From Salticus scenicus (taxonomy: Eukaryota; Arthropoda; Arachnida; Araneae; Salticidae): 64,000 bases of DNA. Positions 11,106 to 22,376 of this stretch are shown here, in pieces; the first letter of the stretch is position 1; each line of letters starts with the position of its first letter. Under the pieces are notes generated by a model, which ran no database searches, had not been told where the DNA came from, and saw nothing but the letters and a program-made list of their open reading frames with translations. A program made the translations under genes and the position numbers. The stretch is from contig OZ005650.1 in the NCBI GenBank assembly GCA_963930645.1, positions 237,227,688-237,291,687 of the forward strand, read 5' to 3'.

Positions 11106-12192
11106 AACGAATGTTGCTATTGATGCCCCTATTAACTGTAAAAACAAAATTTTTGAGAAATCCCCAGAAATAAATGAAACATTACTTAGTGTTGGAAAAT
11201 GTGAAAATAGAACCCCTCAATCCGTTACGCTGTCAAAAAAATTATTAGAATCTTCCGAAAAAGCCGTAAGTGAAAATGACGATGACGACGAGAATGACGA
11301 AAGTGATGACGATAAGAAGGACGATAATAGTGAAAATGATGACAGTGAGGAAGAGGAGGAGCCTCGACGAAAGAAGCAAAGTCAGACGAGTATTTTCCAA
11401 ATAGAAGATGATAGTGAGGAAGAGGAGGAGCCTCGACGAAAGGGACGAAGTCAGACGAATTTTTCTCAAATAAAATCGCTAAATCAAGAAAACACTTATT
11501 CAAAGAAAGATGAAAAACGAATCCTACTTGAAAACATTTCGCAGTTAGCCGAAGAGCTGAAAGAGTTAAAGGAAAAAGTTGAAGAAAATTCCAAACTCCT
11601 TAAAAGAAAGAAATTGAGAAAAAAGCCATTGACGATAGATTCCACTGAGTGTAAAAGACTAAATTTCCTAAAAGAAAAGACTGCCGGTATAAATTTGAGA
11701 AAAATGTTTATTCCATCACTTCCATTGAAGACCACAATTAGTGAAATAGCCGCATTATTTCCCAAAGCTGTGCAAATATAAGTAGAAGTTTTCCCTGCAT
11801 ATAAGAGTGCTACTATAGACTTTTTGACCGAACTTGATGCTACAGAGGCCTTAAAAGACATTCAAACTGAAAATAATCAATTAGAGGTTCTCGAGTTCGA
11901 GTCCCAAAATAACTTTGAGTCCCAAAGTAAAGATTTGCGTACACATGACAAAGAACAATTCATCAAAGTTAAAAAGAAAAATAAAGCAAAATATAAATTG
12001 AATAGACAACCACCAAAAACTGGCACAGTAGGCGACCAAGTTGCCATTAAGCCAAAACTGCTATACTTTTGTGACTGTAAAACAGTGAAAATAAAAAATG
12101 AAACTATCGATGATATGAATAGAGATGGATGCCATGAAGGCTCCTATTGCACACCCACTCATGCTAAGTTCCTCAGACGAGGGATAGCTTAA
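11086..12192 (+). pseudogene. ORF2 of the LTR element: acidic, coiled-coil, RRM-like protein; one internal stop
   Basis: The ATG at 11086 overlaps the end of gag-protease. A single frame runs to 12192 and is interrupted only by TAA at 11779-11781. Before the stop (231 residues): an Asp/Glu-rich tract at 63-127, including a 69-bp direct duplication (two copies of DDSEEEEEPRRK); a predicted coiled coil at about 145-172 (ENISQLAEELKELKEKVEEN); a Lys/Arg patch; then KMFIPSLP, which resembles an RNP2 strand, and a helix TTISEIAALF. After the stop: KSATIDFLTELDATEALKDI, which resembles RNP1 plus the second RRM helix, a terminal strand, a basic segment, and a Cys-rich end (FCDCKT, CHEGSYC). Acidic tract plus RRM recalls nucleolin-type proteins. 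The RRM call is from pattern only. No RT, RNase H or integrase motif is present. Confidence 0.55.
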
Positions 12193-12334
12193 CTTAAAAA
12201 AAAAAAAACTATCAAATTTGACATGTTCTGTAAATAAGTTTGTTATTATTTTGTGTTGCTTTTGTGTTTTTTTTTCCTTTTGTATTTTTCAGTGTGGCCG
12301 CCTGGAGGACCAGCCGACGCAGGATGGCCGAAAA
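12193..12334 (+). other. Retrotransposon 3' non-coding region
   Basis: Lies between ORF2 and the 3' LTR. It contains an A run at about 12198-12209 and a G+C-richer block just before the LTR. A classical polypurine tract next to the LTR is not obvious, which is odd for an element that duplicated its LTRs. Confidence 0.5.
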
Positions 12335-12854
12335 TGTGGTAGCTAGCCCTTACTTCCCCATACATTGGAATCCAAAGCTGCCCAGTTTCCTTTTGCCGTA
12401 GCCTGAACTCCGAAGCGGGATGAACTAGCAATTGACGAAGAGCGCAGAATTTTACCGGAAAGATGCAACTGTGACGTAGACGGGCGCCGCTTCCGGAACG
12501 TCGTCTGCTAAGAGCGTTGGGAAAGAGAAGTTCAGTCGACGAACGGATGACAAGGCATGCCCATTTGACGAGTGTATCGCTTGTTTAGACGACGTTTACC
12601 AGTGCCGGAGATTGATGCAAGACCGCGTACTTTTGTTTTGAAGTAACTGAAAAGTGAACTTATGAGTGATTTATTTGTGCCACGAACTATGTTGGACGAA
12701 ATGTTAAACGAACATTTGAGCTGTACAACTTCAATCCATATTAACGTTTTGTATATTTGTACATAGTACCTTAATTTTCTATTAAATTTTAAATGATTAG
12801 TAATTATATGAATTAGTACTTTGTGTTTTAAAAGCCCACATAAGTCGGATCCTA
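12335..12854 (+). repeat. 3' LTR
   Basis: Starts TGTGGTAGCTAGCCC and ends GTCGGATCCTA. Collinear with the 5' LTR at about 97% identity by eye. The next bases CA would give a canonical TG...CA terminus at 12856, although the 5' LTR reads AA there. Confidence 0.93.
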
Positions 12855-12856
12855 CA

Positions 12857-13907
12857 TATATATATTATCTACCCTTCCCCCTCCTCCAATTATTCTATAT
12901 CTGTTTTATAATTCGATTTTTTGTTTGTATTTTTTCAAATGATTGTTTGGTAATTGCTTTTCTACTAATTTAACGTGATGTTTCATTTTATTGTCTTGGT
13001 TTAAAAAATAAAAATAAAATGTATATCGCTGTCAAGCACAGATTTTAAAATGAGACAATTATTTGCAATTTTAAATCTTAAGAAGAAAAAAGTATGACAT
13101 TCAAAATAATGACCAAAAAAAAAAAATAACTTATGAATTAAAATATTACTAATAATTATTAAAAAATAATTTTATTGTTACTAATGCTTTCTTATATATA
13201 AATTCTGTGACACACAACTATATAAATATTTTAAATATATTAAATATTCAATAGACGCCAAAAGATTAAGAAATATAAAACCTATATTTCTGGTTCAACA
13301 CAAAATATGAACATTTCAATTTCATATTTAAGAAAAAGAATTGAGCTATAATTAAAAATTTTTAAATTTTTAAATAATGATTGATTAAAGTTTTGAAGTA
13401 ATACTAATTCTCTCAAGTAAAAATTAAGAATAAAAAAAAATGAAAATTTAACTGTTAAAAATTATCTAGTTTTTCCGCTATCTAATCCATAGTTTAATTT
13501 ATCCTGATGAACTTATGTAACTGTATTTCGATATTTGACAACTTCGCGTTTAAAGAAAGCATTTTTCAAAAGAATTTCCTGAAATATAATTATACTAAAA
13601 ATTGCTCTTTTCAATTTGTAAAAATGGTATAAATGAAAATATAGCTTATAAAATTAATTCTCATTGTAAAATTTTAAATTGCCTTTTTTTTTTTTTTGTG
13701 TGTGTGTGTGTGTCACTTTTTGTAACTGCACAATTTAATCGTTAAAATGCACAAAAAAATAAACAACACATCTTCTCCTAGAAAATACTTTACATAGGCA
13801 TTTTGATACAATTTTAATCGATATATTATGAGATATAGTCTTCTGGAAAATCGCAGTAAGTGAATATTAGCCCCATCAATTGCTGTAAAATATACACCCA
13901 AATTGAA

Positions 13908-13938
<31 letters not shown>

Positions 13939-14438
13939 TTTTTTTATAACAACCATCTCACATACAATGTTTAGTGCATTTATATTTCAAAGAAACTGAT
14001 AAAGAAGAAGTCTTATAGTAAATAAGAGAAAATTCAACAAACTAGTAGCGCCAAATATTTGCTGATATGCATTGAATTGGAATTAATATAATTTTTCATA
14101 ATAGCTATATTACATATCAAGTTTTCTGATTTTACGTGCTATAGATGCTGAAATATACATGTAACTCACCATAAATGAAGGAAGCTGCACTATAGAAACG
14201 ACACCTGTTTGACAATATATGTCAAAATCTATTACAACTTTTTTTTTTCTCTAATCAAGGTATAACCAAATATAATCGTTTATAGAATTCTGGCTGTTGC
14301 TTCAGCAAACTGCCGCCGCAACAAATTAACACAAAGGCAGGGATTTTCTAAAAATGATGAAATCGTGTCCTGGCCATTTCAAAATGTCAATCCTAGACTG
14401 GAAGTTGAAATATTTTACAAATTCAGTACTAGCTTTTT
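12857..14438. other. A+T-rich unassigned sequence
   Basis: Contains a T-run plus (GT)n tract at about 13684-13713 and a pure T run at about 13910-13937. No gene supported. Confidence 0.5.
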
Positions 14439-14439
14439 A

Positions 14440-14453
14440 CGCGCGCGCGCGCA

Positions 14454-14508
<55 letters not shown>

Positions 14509-14510
14509 TA
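14440..14510. repeat. Compound microsatellite (GC)n-(ACGC)n-(AC)n-(AT)n
   Basis: Four dinucleotide or tetranucleotide phases follow each other without interruption. The alternating purine-pyrimidine composition could adopt Z-DNA. Confidence 0.9.
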
Positions 14511-15176
14511 AAAATAGAAAGAAATTGCGTAATTTTATTCATTGTATTTGCGTTAACTATACCATAGTTAGTTGCACAAAATTCTTTTTAAGAATCGGTA
14601 CTTAGAAATAAAATGAAACCTATAGCATCTTCTCTAAATAACATTTATTTTTGCAAAGAAACTTTTTGAATCTAAATTTAGATATTATTTTCTCTAGGAA
14701 TGGAGAGATATATCTTCATCTACCTTCCCCACTTTTTTTTTTTTTTTTTAACATATCATTTATTATTTAGACAAAAGGGTTTTTTGGAATTGTATTTATT
14801 CTTGTTTCTCCATTTAATCTCAGAAAAATTGTTAAGAATAATACTTTTAATAACAATAGCCTAAAAATGATATGTAATATTTCTCTGAAATGTTACTTAC
14901 AATTTCGAATTCAAATGTTTCCGAGATAAGACGTAGAAAATGGCAAATCTTGAATTCCATACGTAGAAGAAAGAAATGGAAGATCGTTTTACAGAATAGG
15001 AATCTATGTAAATGTAAATATGAAATATCCACCTATTCTAGACTTGAAGCATATATTTTACTAGAAGTAACTTTAAAGTACAATTTATTTTTACCGGCAT
15101 ATGTGACATTTAACTTTTCTATTTTGCGAGAATACTCAAAAGTAATAGTATTACTTGTATTAATAGAATTTGTTAG

Positions 15177-15222
<46 letters not shown>

Positions 15223-16019
15223 ACAGCCATATATTATATAAGAAAAATATTGCAATAATAAAATATCTGATTTTTAAATTTTCGTATATCTGTAGGTTTT
15301 TCAGATATTCTGAATTCATTTACGGTATTTTTATGCACAAGTATGTATCTATGTGTGTGAGTGAATACGACAGCGTCTAAAATGGGCGTTCGAGTGAGCT
15401 CAAATTTGCTAACTTTAAGATTTTTTACAAGTGAGCTGTGTAGAGTTACAGAAACATAAGGAAGAATTGTGACTTCTAAAATATTTTGTTTCATTAATTT
15501 TTAAATATAATTAGGAAATACAATTTTACTTGTTTACATAATTTATCTTTCATTTTTTAAAAATGGTTTTAAATAATATTTTTTAATTCTTTTCTTTAAC
15601 ATTTAACAGTGTTTATTATTTCAGTTTGTGTGTCGGACTTTTTATGTTTATAAGTACTTGTATATGCTATTCAGATTTTCAGATTTTCATATTCAACAAG
15701 CAATGCTTCCTATTAAAAATCTTACTTTCTATAGAAAGGCTCACAAAATAATATGGACACATTACTGTGTAAATGCTATATTCATTAGAAGCAAATTTCA
15801 GCATGCTTATACTGTATTAAATATATAAAACAAACATACATTTTTGATATACAGTAATAAATATGATTCTTTTAATCACGTGATTAATAGCTTCCTTTAA
15901 AATTGCGTCATTTATATTATTGATTATTTAATTTTTTATCATTCTCTAATTAATTTCTTTAGAAATCCGCTAAATTAATTTCAGAAATGGTTGTTATGCA
16001 CATAGCCGATCATAAATAT

Positions 16020-16058
<39 letters not shown>

Positions 16059-16079
16059 TGTTTTCAATTTTTTATTGGG
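14511..16079. other. A+T-rich unassigned sequence with long T and A runs
   Basis: Pure T run at about 15181-15217 and pure A run at about 16021-16054. Short open frames in between have low-complexity translations and no recognisable motif. Confidence 0.5.
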
Positions 16080-16551
16080 AGGGAATAAAAAAAGAAATTC
16101 CTTTTCATCTAGAACGAATAATTGCTCCTTTTCTAAATCCTAAAACTAGAAATATAAATTTCCAAGCTATGCGTATAAGTCACGCCAATAAACTGAGTAG
16201 ACGAAATGATCGAGAATTTCTAGCCTATACATTTCTAAATGGTGAATCAATATTTTGATTGTTCTAAATATTATGAATCCTTTGTATTGTGAGAAATTCT
16301 TAATTGTTTTTCTAGGATTGGGTTATAAACCAAGATTATAGTTGTTACAACTCACCTTTTGTTCGCATTTTCTGTAGAGATTTTTAAATAAGTTTGACCT
16401 CGATGATATAGGCAAACGCTCTAAAATTCTAATAGTTGTTTCTAGAACTCGCTTTCAAAGGCGACCAGAATTCGTAACGATGACATGGAACTATTTTTAC
16501 TAGAGCCACATTTTAGATTCTAGATGTCAGTTACAGAATTTTTCGTCAGTG
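16080..16551 (-). mobile_element. ~470-bp TIR element, copy 1
   Basis: The reverse complement aligns along nearly its whole length with 18691-19160. The right end (16551, reading inward on the minus strand) starts CACTGACGAAAAATTCTGTA. The left end is diverged, so its boundary is approximate. No coding capacity. Confidence 0.7.
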
Positions 16552-16611
16552 CAGAATTTTCCGTTAGAAGCATTTATAAGTTAACCTTATTAAATTCAAA
16601 TAATATTTAAT

Positions 16612-17675
16612 TTATATAAATAAAGAGAACTGTCTGTTCGTACGTGTATCTGTGTGTCTGTCTGTCTGCGCTCTGGTGCTCACACAACTGATCGCAGAGC
16701 TACAAAACTTGGCAGATGGGTACCAGAGACCTCATCGAGATTTTTTTCGAATTTCAAATTTGAATTTTTTTAATTAATTTTTTCCGATTTTAAATAATCG
16801 CTTTTACGTTTCCTTTTTATAAATTTTATTCTTTCGTTTCAATTGTCTGCGTATCTTAGCAACGGCTATCACGCTATTTATTTTTCATTTATTTAATTCT
16901 TTTATTTGAGAAAGAATTTATTATTACTATTACTATTATTATTATTATTATTATTAAGTATTATGATTATATTTATTGAAAATTAAATGGTAATGCAGTA
17001 GAAAAAAAATTAAGTATGCTAAATTTTAAATTAAAAAACTTATTTGACAGTTATGTTTATGCATAATTTTTATGGCATAACAATTTTGTATTTTTCTTTT
17101 TTTTATTAATTCCTTTAAAAGAATTTTTTTTTAATTATTATAGTATTTATCGAGAAAAAAATGGTAGTGTATAGTAGAAAGGATTAAACTGATTAACATT
17201 AATTTGTTTTTTATTTATTTAATTCCTTTTAAAAAATCTACTTTTTATTTTATTTATTATATCGGTCGGAATCATATGGTAATATAGTGCACAGATCGAG
17301 GGCTATAAAATATGTTGTTCAAAAACTAAATATTTAATAGATGCTGAGATACAGTCATCTTTACAATCGTAGTACTTAAACACTAGCAGATTCACATGTC
17401 GGGAATAAACACCCAAATTGAAGTGCCAGTGTGAAAGACCTTTCTCCAGGCAGTGGGAACGTAGACCCGACGTAGTGTGGGTGAAGAAAAGTGATACCGT
17501 AAGCAGCAGGTATCCGAAGCGAGGTTTAGAGCGATGTCAATGTAGGATTTTTTTTTTTTTTTTTTTTTAATGCGTTATAAAAAATAAATAAATAAATAAA
17601 TAAATAAATAGCGATTGAATTCTTTTGAAAATTCATTTAAAGATAGAGACTAGCGAAGCGGGCGTAGCCTGCTAC
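16612..17675 (+). mobile_element. Decayed Helitron/Helentron-like element
   Basis: The 3' end CTAGCGAAGCGGGCGTAGCCTGCTAC (17651-17675, shown only in part by its GCGAAGCGGGC and GCCTGCTA blocks) matches the Helitron-like 3' end at 48718-48744, with terminal CTAG changed to CTAC. About 150 bp upstream also matches (GCAGCAGG-ATCCGAAGCGAG at about 17503-17522 against 48628-48650). The 5' side has a TATATAAATAAAGAGAACTGTCTGT-like start near 16613 with TCTG repeats, typical of this group. No transposase. Confidence 0.5.
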
Positions 17676-18690
17676 TTTATTAAAAAAAATACTTCGTAAG
17701 TAAATATTATAAATTACAAAAACTCCTAAAAGTTATTTCAAGTCAAAATAATGGCCCAGCCCTTCATCAAATGATAACATTAGACACGAGTGCATCAAGG
17801 CTCACTAGTGACAATGAAGAAATTTTAAGTGACTTTAGCATTTAGATTTCTCTGAAACAGCATTTGTTAAATTTCGGAGTAGTGCTGCTATCTACCAGAC
17901 AGAGAAGGAACAAAATTTTAATATTCGTTAAAACAATTATGAATTAGTAAAGAACTACTGCATATAACGAAAGTTAAATGTTGTCAAATGTTTGATTTCG
18001 CTGCGAAACCAATGAACATTAAAGGGTTAGAACTTGCAGCACGTACATTTTAAGATGTTTCATGTGTTTTCTACACCTTGCACTTATAATGTCTTACGTA
18101 AATACTGTTAAAAATTGTTTTATGGAAATGAACTGTGAACTATGGAATGAACAAAGAAAAAGAGGAACTGAAATTGTAATCTCCGTTGGTCTTTGAAAAA
18201 AAAAATAAAAAATGAGAAAATATCATCGAAACTATTCTATAAAATTCAGAAACGAAATGCACAAACAGACGAAATTATTTTTCTTGAATATTTGAATGCA
18301 TTCAAAAAGTAACAAAAAATTTAATTTTTGACTTATTCTAACAAGTTTGATATATCTTCACATGTTACAATTTTGCCTTTTTTCCTGACTCTTTCATTTC
18401 TCTATTTAATAGCTATTTTCACCTTAACTGATTGTAGAAATATACTATAGAGAAGTACAAGATAAATACAGCGGTGGTAGAACGGATAAATGGCGGAACG
18501 ATAACATGTATGTTATATCTGTGTTTGAATGTGTGCTTGCATCAAAATGTTTGGACTTCAATAAATCCACCATTTTTCCATCATTGTCGGACAAACTGTA
18601 AAAAATTTTATGAACAAAAAAATTAAATTTTTTTTACATAGATGTAAAAAAGAGTTTTTGTTCGTTACTGCCTTCAGAATAAAATTACTT
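17676..18690. other. Unassigned sequence between two inverted element copies
   Basis: A+T-rich; no gene or RNA recognised. Confidence 0.5.
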
Positions 18691-19160
18691 CACTGAGAAA
18701 AATTTCTGTAACTGACATCTATAATCTAGATTGTGGTTCTAGTAAAATTAGTTCCATGTCATCCTTATAAATTCTAGTTCCCTTTGAAAGCGAGTTTTAG
18801 AAACACCTATAAGAATTCTAGAGCGTTTGCCTATATTATTGAAGTCAAACGTACTAAAAAATCTCTGTAAATAAATGTGAATACAAGAGGCGAGTTTTAG
18901 CAACTATAATCTTGGATTATCACCCAATTCTAGAAAATCAAGCGAGAATTTCTCGTAATACAAGCGATTCAGAATATTCAGAATATTGTTTCACCATCTA
19001 GAAATGTATGGACTAGAAATTCTCGATCATTTCGTCCATTCATCTTATTGGCGTGCCTTATACGAATAGCTCGGAAATTTTTATTTCTAGATTACGGATT
19101 TAGAAACTGATCATTTATTCGTTCTAGATGAAAGCGTTATATATATATTTTTTCTCAGTG
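18691..19160 (+). mobile_element. ~470-bp TIR element, copy 2
   Basis: Ends are CACTGAGAAAAA (18691-18702) and TTTTTTCTCAGTG (to 19160), giving 12-bp inverted termini. It is rich in TCTAGA-like and CTAGAA motifs. Reverse-complement partner of 16080-16551. Non-coding, so a MITE; the superfamily is not assigned because no clear target duplication is visible. Confidence 0.75.
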
Positions 19161-20702
19161 TTGACGGGTAATAGCGCGTAAACACTACTTGTAACTAAGA
19201 TCAATATTGATAAATATGTTTATTGGTCATTTATTCAAGAATTAAACAAACTTTCATGGGTGTAAGATTTATACAGCTTTTTTTTAATAGAAAAAGTAGA
19301 ATTTTTATTGATTAATGTATATGGTTTCAAATTATTTGAATTTCCTTTTTAGAGATTTCATATTATTTGAAACAGAAATAATTTTGCATTGATAAGATAT
19401 GATAATTAGAAAAACGAAGTGTGTATTTTACAGTGAAATATGAAAAAAAAATCGTATATTACGTGGTTGAGAAGGTAAATACCTGAAGTGAATTTTATCG
19501 TTTAAAAGAGATATATGTTTTAGAATTTTTATACAAATTGATTGTTACTAGAAATTACGTGTGTAACAGTTGTATTTCTTATACAAGCAGGCGCAAAAAA
19601 GTTAATACACTGTATGTAAGGTCCTTTACAGTGAAGTAAATAATTTCTTCGTGTGAAAGTTTAAAAAATCTGTTTTAAATATATTATCTGCATTTACATT
19701 CAAACAAACAATTTATTTACTGCTTTAAAAGAAAATAATATTCTTTTCCATCGCAGTTTAAAAATGCGTTGAAAAATTTCCTTGGAAAATTCAAAAAATA
19801 AATTCTAATTTTTCTGAATTATATCTAATCTGATTATTACGCGAGCATCAGGCAACAACTGTACAGAGTTTAAAGTGATCGAAAGTTATATGTTTCTTGG
19901 ACGACGCAAATAATAAGCTATGCATTTCCCACCTTAATTCGTTTATTAATGTATTCTTTACTTAAAGTTAAGGAAAAGAAAATATCGAGGAAGCAAAAAT
20001 CAGCATAAAAGAAAGAAATATTATGTATATTTCATGAAATCGATAGTTGTCTTAGACAGTTTTAGAATTTCAAGAGAATTACAGAATAAGGTAAAAAGAA
20101 AAAGAAAATCGAAATCTTAAATTTTTTACAATAACAAATAGTAATAAAAATTACTGAAATGTTATACCTGCATTAACTTATTATTTTTCCAATAATAGCT
20201 GATATATTTTCTTTATAAAGTATTTTCTTACTTTGAATTTTAAAAATTTCGGTGTGAAAACTGCTGTAAATAATAAATTATAATGTTTACGAAAATAAAT
20301 CCCTATTTTCTTTTACGAAGTAGGTATAGTTTTCGTTAAGTAGTTAATATATTCATCCAAAATAGAAAATTAGGCGTTAAGAGCAAATCTATTGTTTAAA
20401 TTTTCTTTGATACATTTTTTTTTCTTAATATTTTTATTTATCTATTTTATGTCAAGAAATATATAATACAAATGAACGTTGACATTACTCTGAAAAAATA
20501 TTTATATCAAAATTTTTAGTTGTATAGATTATAGTCATCAGGACATAGTGTAATATAATGTAAATAAACGTAACATTTCATTATTTTTTAAATGAAACAA
20601 TAAAAAAAAGGCATTAACATATACAAGCATATTCTTAAATGAGCTCATCATAAGCAATATACGTTACAAAAAGGTGAAATTGTGAGAAGATTTAAGATAT
20701 AC

Positions 20703-20741
<39 letters not shown>

Positions 20742-21319
20742 GATTTAAAAAATACAAATCAACATTAAAGATATATATTAGTATACTTTAAAAGTAACAA
20801 ATTCAAAATTTAATTACACCACACAATACATTTACTTTATATTTCTAACCTACTTATGAAATTTATTCATAGATTCTCAGTAGATTCCCAAGATTCAATT
20901 TTGAGTATTAAGGAAATGAAGTGCTTCACAAATATACTAGCTTAATTTGAATCTCATAAATTTTTCATTGTAAATTTGATTGCCAGTAGAAACAGTTTTG
21001 AAAGCAATATAACGATGTAAAATATGACTAAGGAAAATAAACTATTCACTTTTATGGACAAACATAGACACAAATTTAATTTTGGTTCATAAACAATCAA
21101 TCAATTAAAAATTTTGCATATAATAATGTTCATTTTTGTGTATTCATTAAAACAGTTCACTATAATTATTACTTTAAATTTACAATTATCCAAGATTTTT
21201 AAATACTAAAAAAGTCTTTATTTAGCTGAACAAGAATACTCAAGAAGAGAAAAATCTCATTTTCAATAATTGTCAATCAGTTTTCAACCTTTAAATGCCG
21301 TGTGTTCCCTTTCTGCAAC
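19161..21319. other. A+T-rich unassigned sequence
   Basis: Contains a pure A run at about 20705-20739. No gene supported in over 2 kb. Confidence 0.5.
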
Positions 21320-21334
21320 ATACCCAAATTTATC

Positions 21335-21741
21335 GAAATTTTAGTTTTCCGACTGAGTGAAAATAATGCCTGGACCTCAGTCGGAAAAATAAATTTTCGA
21401 TAAATATGATTTTCTTCCAATCAGTTGATTGTGTGATTTAAATAAAAATTGTATTTTTCTTTCTCCCATTGTTTAATGGTGTTTTCCATTACCTGCGGCT
21501 TATTTCTGTCGAGCTATCTACATGATAGACCAGATGTTTCTGCCTAAAGGTTTTCTGAGTGAGTAATACCGACCGGTTGTTGGCCTCGATAGCTTAATTA
21601 GTAGGGCCTTGACCTTGTAAGTCAAAGATCCGGGGTTCGACTCCCGGTCCAGGCATTATTTTCACTCAGTCGGAAAAATAAAATTTCTATAAATATGATT
21701 ATCTTCCAATCAGTTGATTGTGTGATTTTAATAAAAATTGT
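21335..21741 (+). mobile_element. tRNA-Thr-derived retroposon (SINE-like) with inverted 5' part
   Basis: The insertion is bracketed by a 15-bp direct repeat ATACCCAAATTTATC (21320-21334 and 21742-21756), as expected of LINE-mediated retroposition. Inside, in order: an inverted copy of the tRNA 3' end plus tail (21335-21370); a forward copy of the ~85-bp tail starting CTCAGTCGGAAAAATAAA (21372-21455); a ~125-bp unique stretch; a tRNA-Thr-like head (21583-21654); and the same tail again (21660-21741). The inverted first part resembles twin-primed integration. Confidence 0.72.
21583..21654 (+). tRNA. tRNA-Thr(TGT)-like sequence, probably a SINE head
   Basis: 72 nt fold as a cloverleaf: acceptor GCCTCGA/TCCAGGC with one C-C mismatch, D arm GCTT/GGGC with G-T pairs, anticodon stem TTGAC/GTCAA, 7-nt loop CTTGTAA with anticodon TGT (21616-21618), and T arm around GGTTCGACTCC. 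The B box is good. The T stem fits best with an 8-nt loop. Mismatches and the retroposon setting argue against a working tRNA gene. Confidence 0.6.
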
Positions 21742-21756
21742 ATACCCAAATTTATC

Positions 21757-22376
21757 TTCTTCTGTATCTAAATCTTCTAATGTATGTATTATTAGAATAA
21801 TATTAAAGCTCTAATGCCGCATGTTTGCCAATTGACAACAAATTGCTTTTTAGATGTAAACCATACTTAAAATAATGTATGTTTTTTTTCCCGTAATTTA
21901 TTTAACAGAGGTAAGAATAAAACATTTTTTAATTGATTTTAAAAATAATCAGGCATTTAAGGATTAAGACAGTTTTTTATTCTTTTTAATACACATTACG
22001 TAAATTGTACATTTAATAAGAAATAAATTACTACGGATATTATAGAAACTTTTGTGTTTATTGTTCGAGATTTGGAAATTAATGAGATTTGGGAAGCCAA
22101 ATGCCAACAAAATGTGTATTTGACGTAAATAAAAACCAATACAAAAAACGAGATGTATTTATTTTTCATTAATTTTGTAACAGATTAAACTCTTAATTAA
22201 TGTGTTTAACCTACATTGCTACCTGATTTCAAATATAGTAAAATATCTGTAATAAAGGCTTATAGAAATGGCCTTTAAATATCTACATTTCTCTCTATAA
22301 AGAACTCTTGCACATTTAATCCAAGATACGGAACAATTTTACATAAATATTTTTATATTTCAATTTGGTATTATTC
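21757..22376. other. A+T-rich unassigned sequence
   Basis: No gene or repeat recognised. Confidence 0.5.

Larger units (their letters stand above)
8493..12856 (+). mobile_element. LTR retrotransposon (Ty3/gypsy-like), apparently lacking pol
   Basis: Two direct LTRs (8493-9013 and 12335-12854) enclose a 3.3-kb internal region holding a Gag-protease ORF and a second ORF of other origin. No reverse transcriptase, RNase H or integrase motif is seen in any frame of the internal region. The flanks share CATATATA on both sides (8485-8492 and 12855-12862), but low complexity makes the target duplication ambiguous; TATA is the minimal reading if the LTR is TG...CA. By eye the LTRs differ at about 16 positions plus one indel, roughly 3%, so the insertion is neither brand new nor ancient. 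Confidence 0.92.

Noticed and set aside
11225..11503. Minus-strand frames rich in His/Arg or Leu/Ile
   Set aside because: Shadows of the acidic repeat of ORF2.
21583..21654. Functional tRNA-Thr gene
   Set aside because: Acceptor mismatch, imperfect T arm and a retroposon context with target duplications favour a SINE head.
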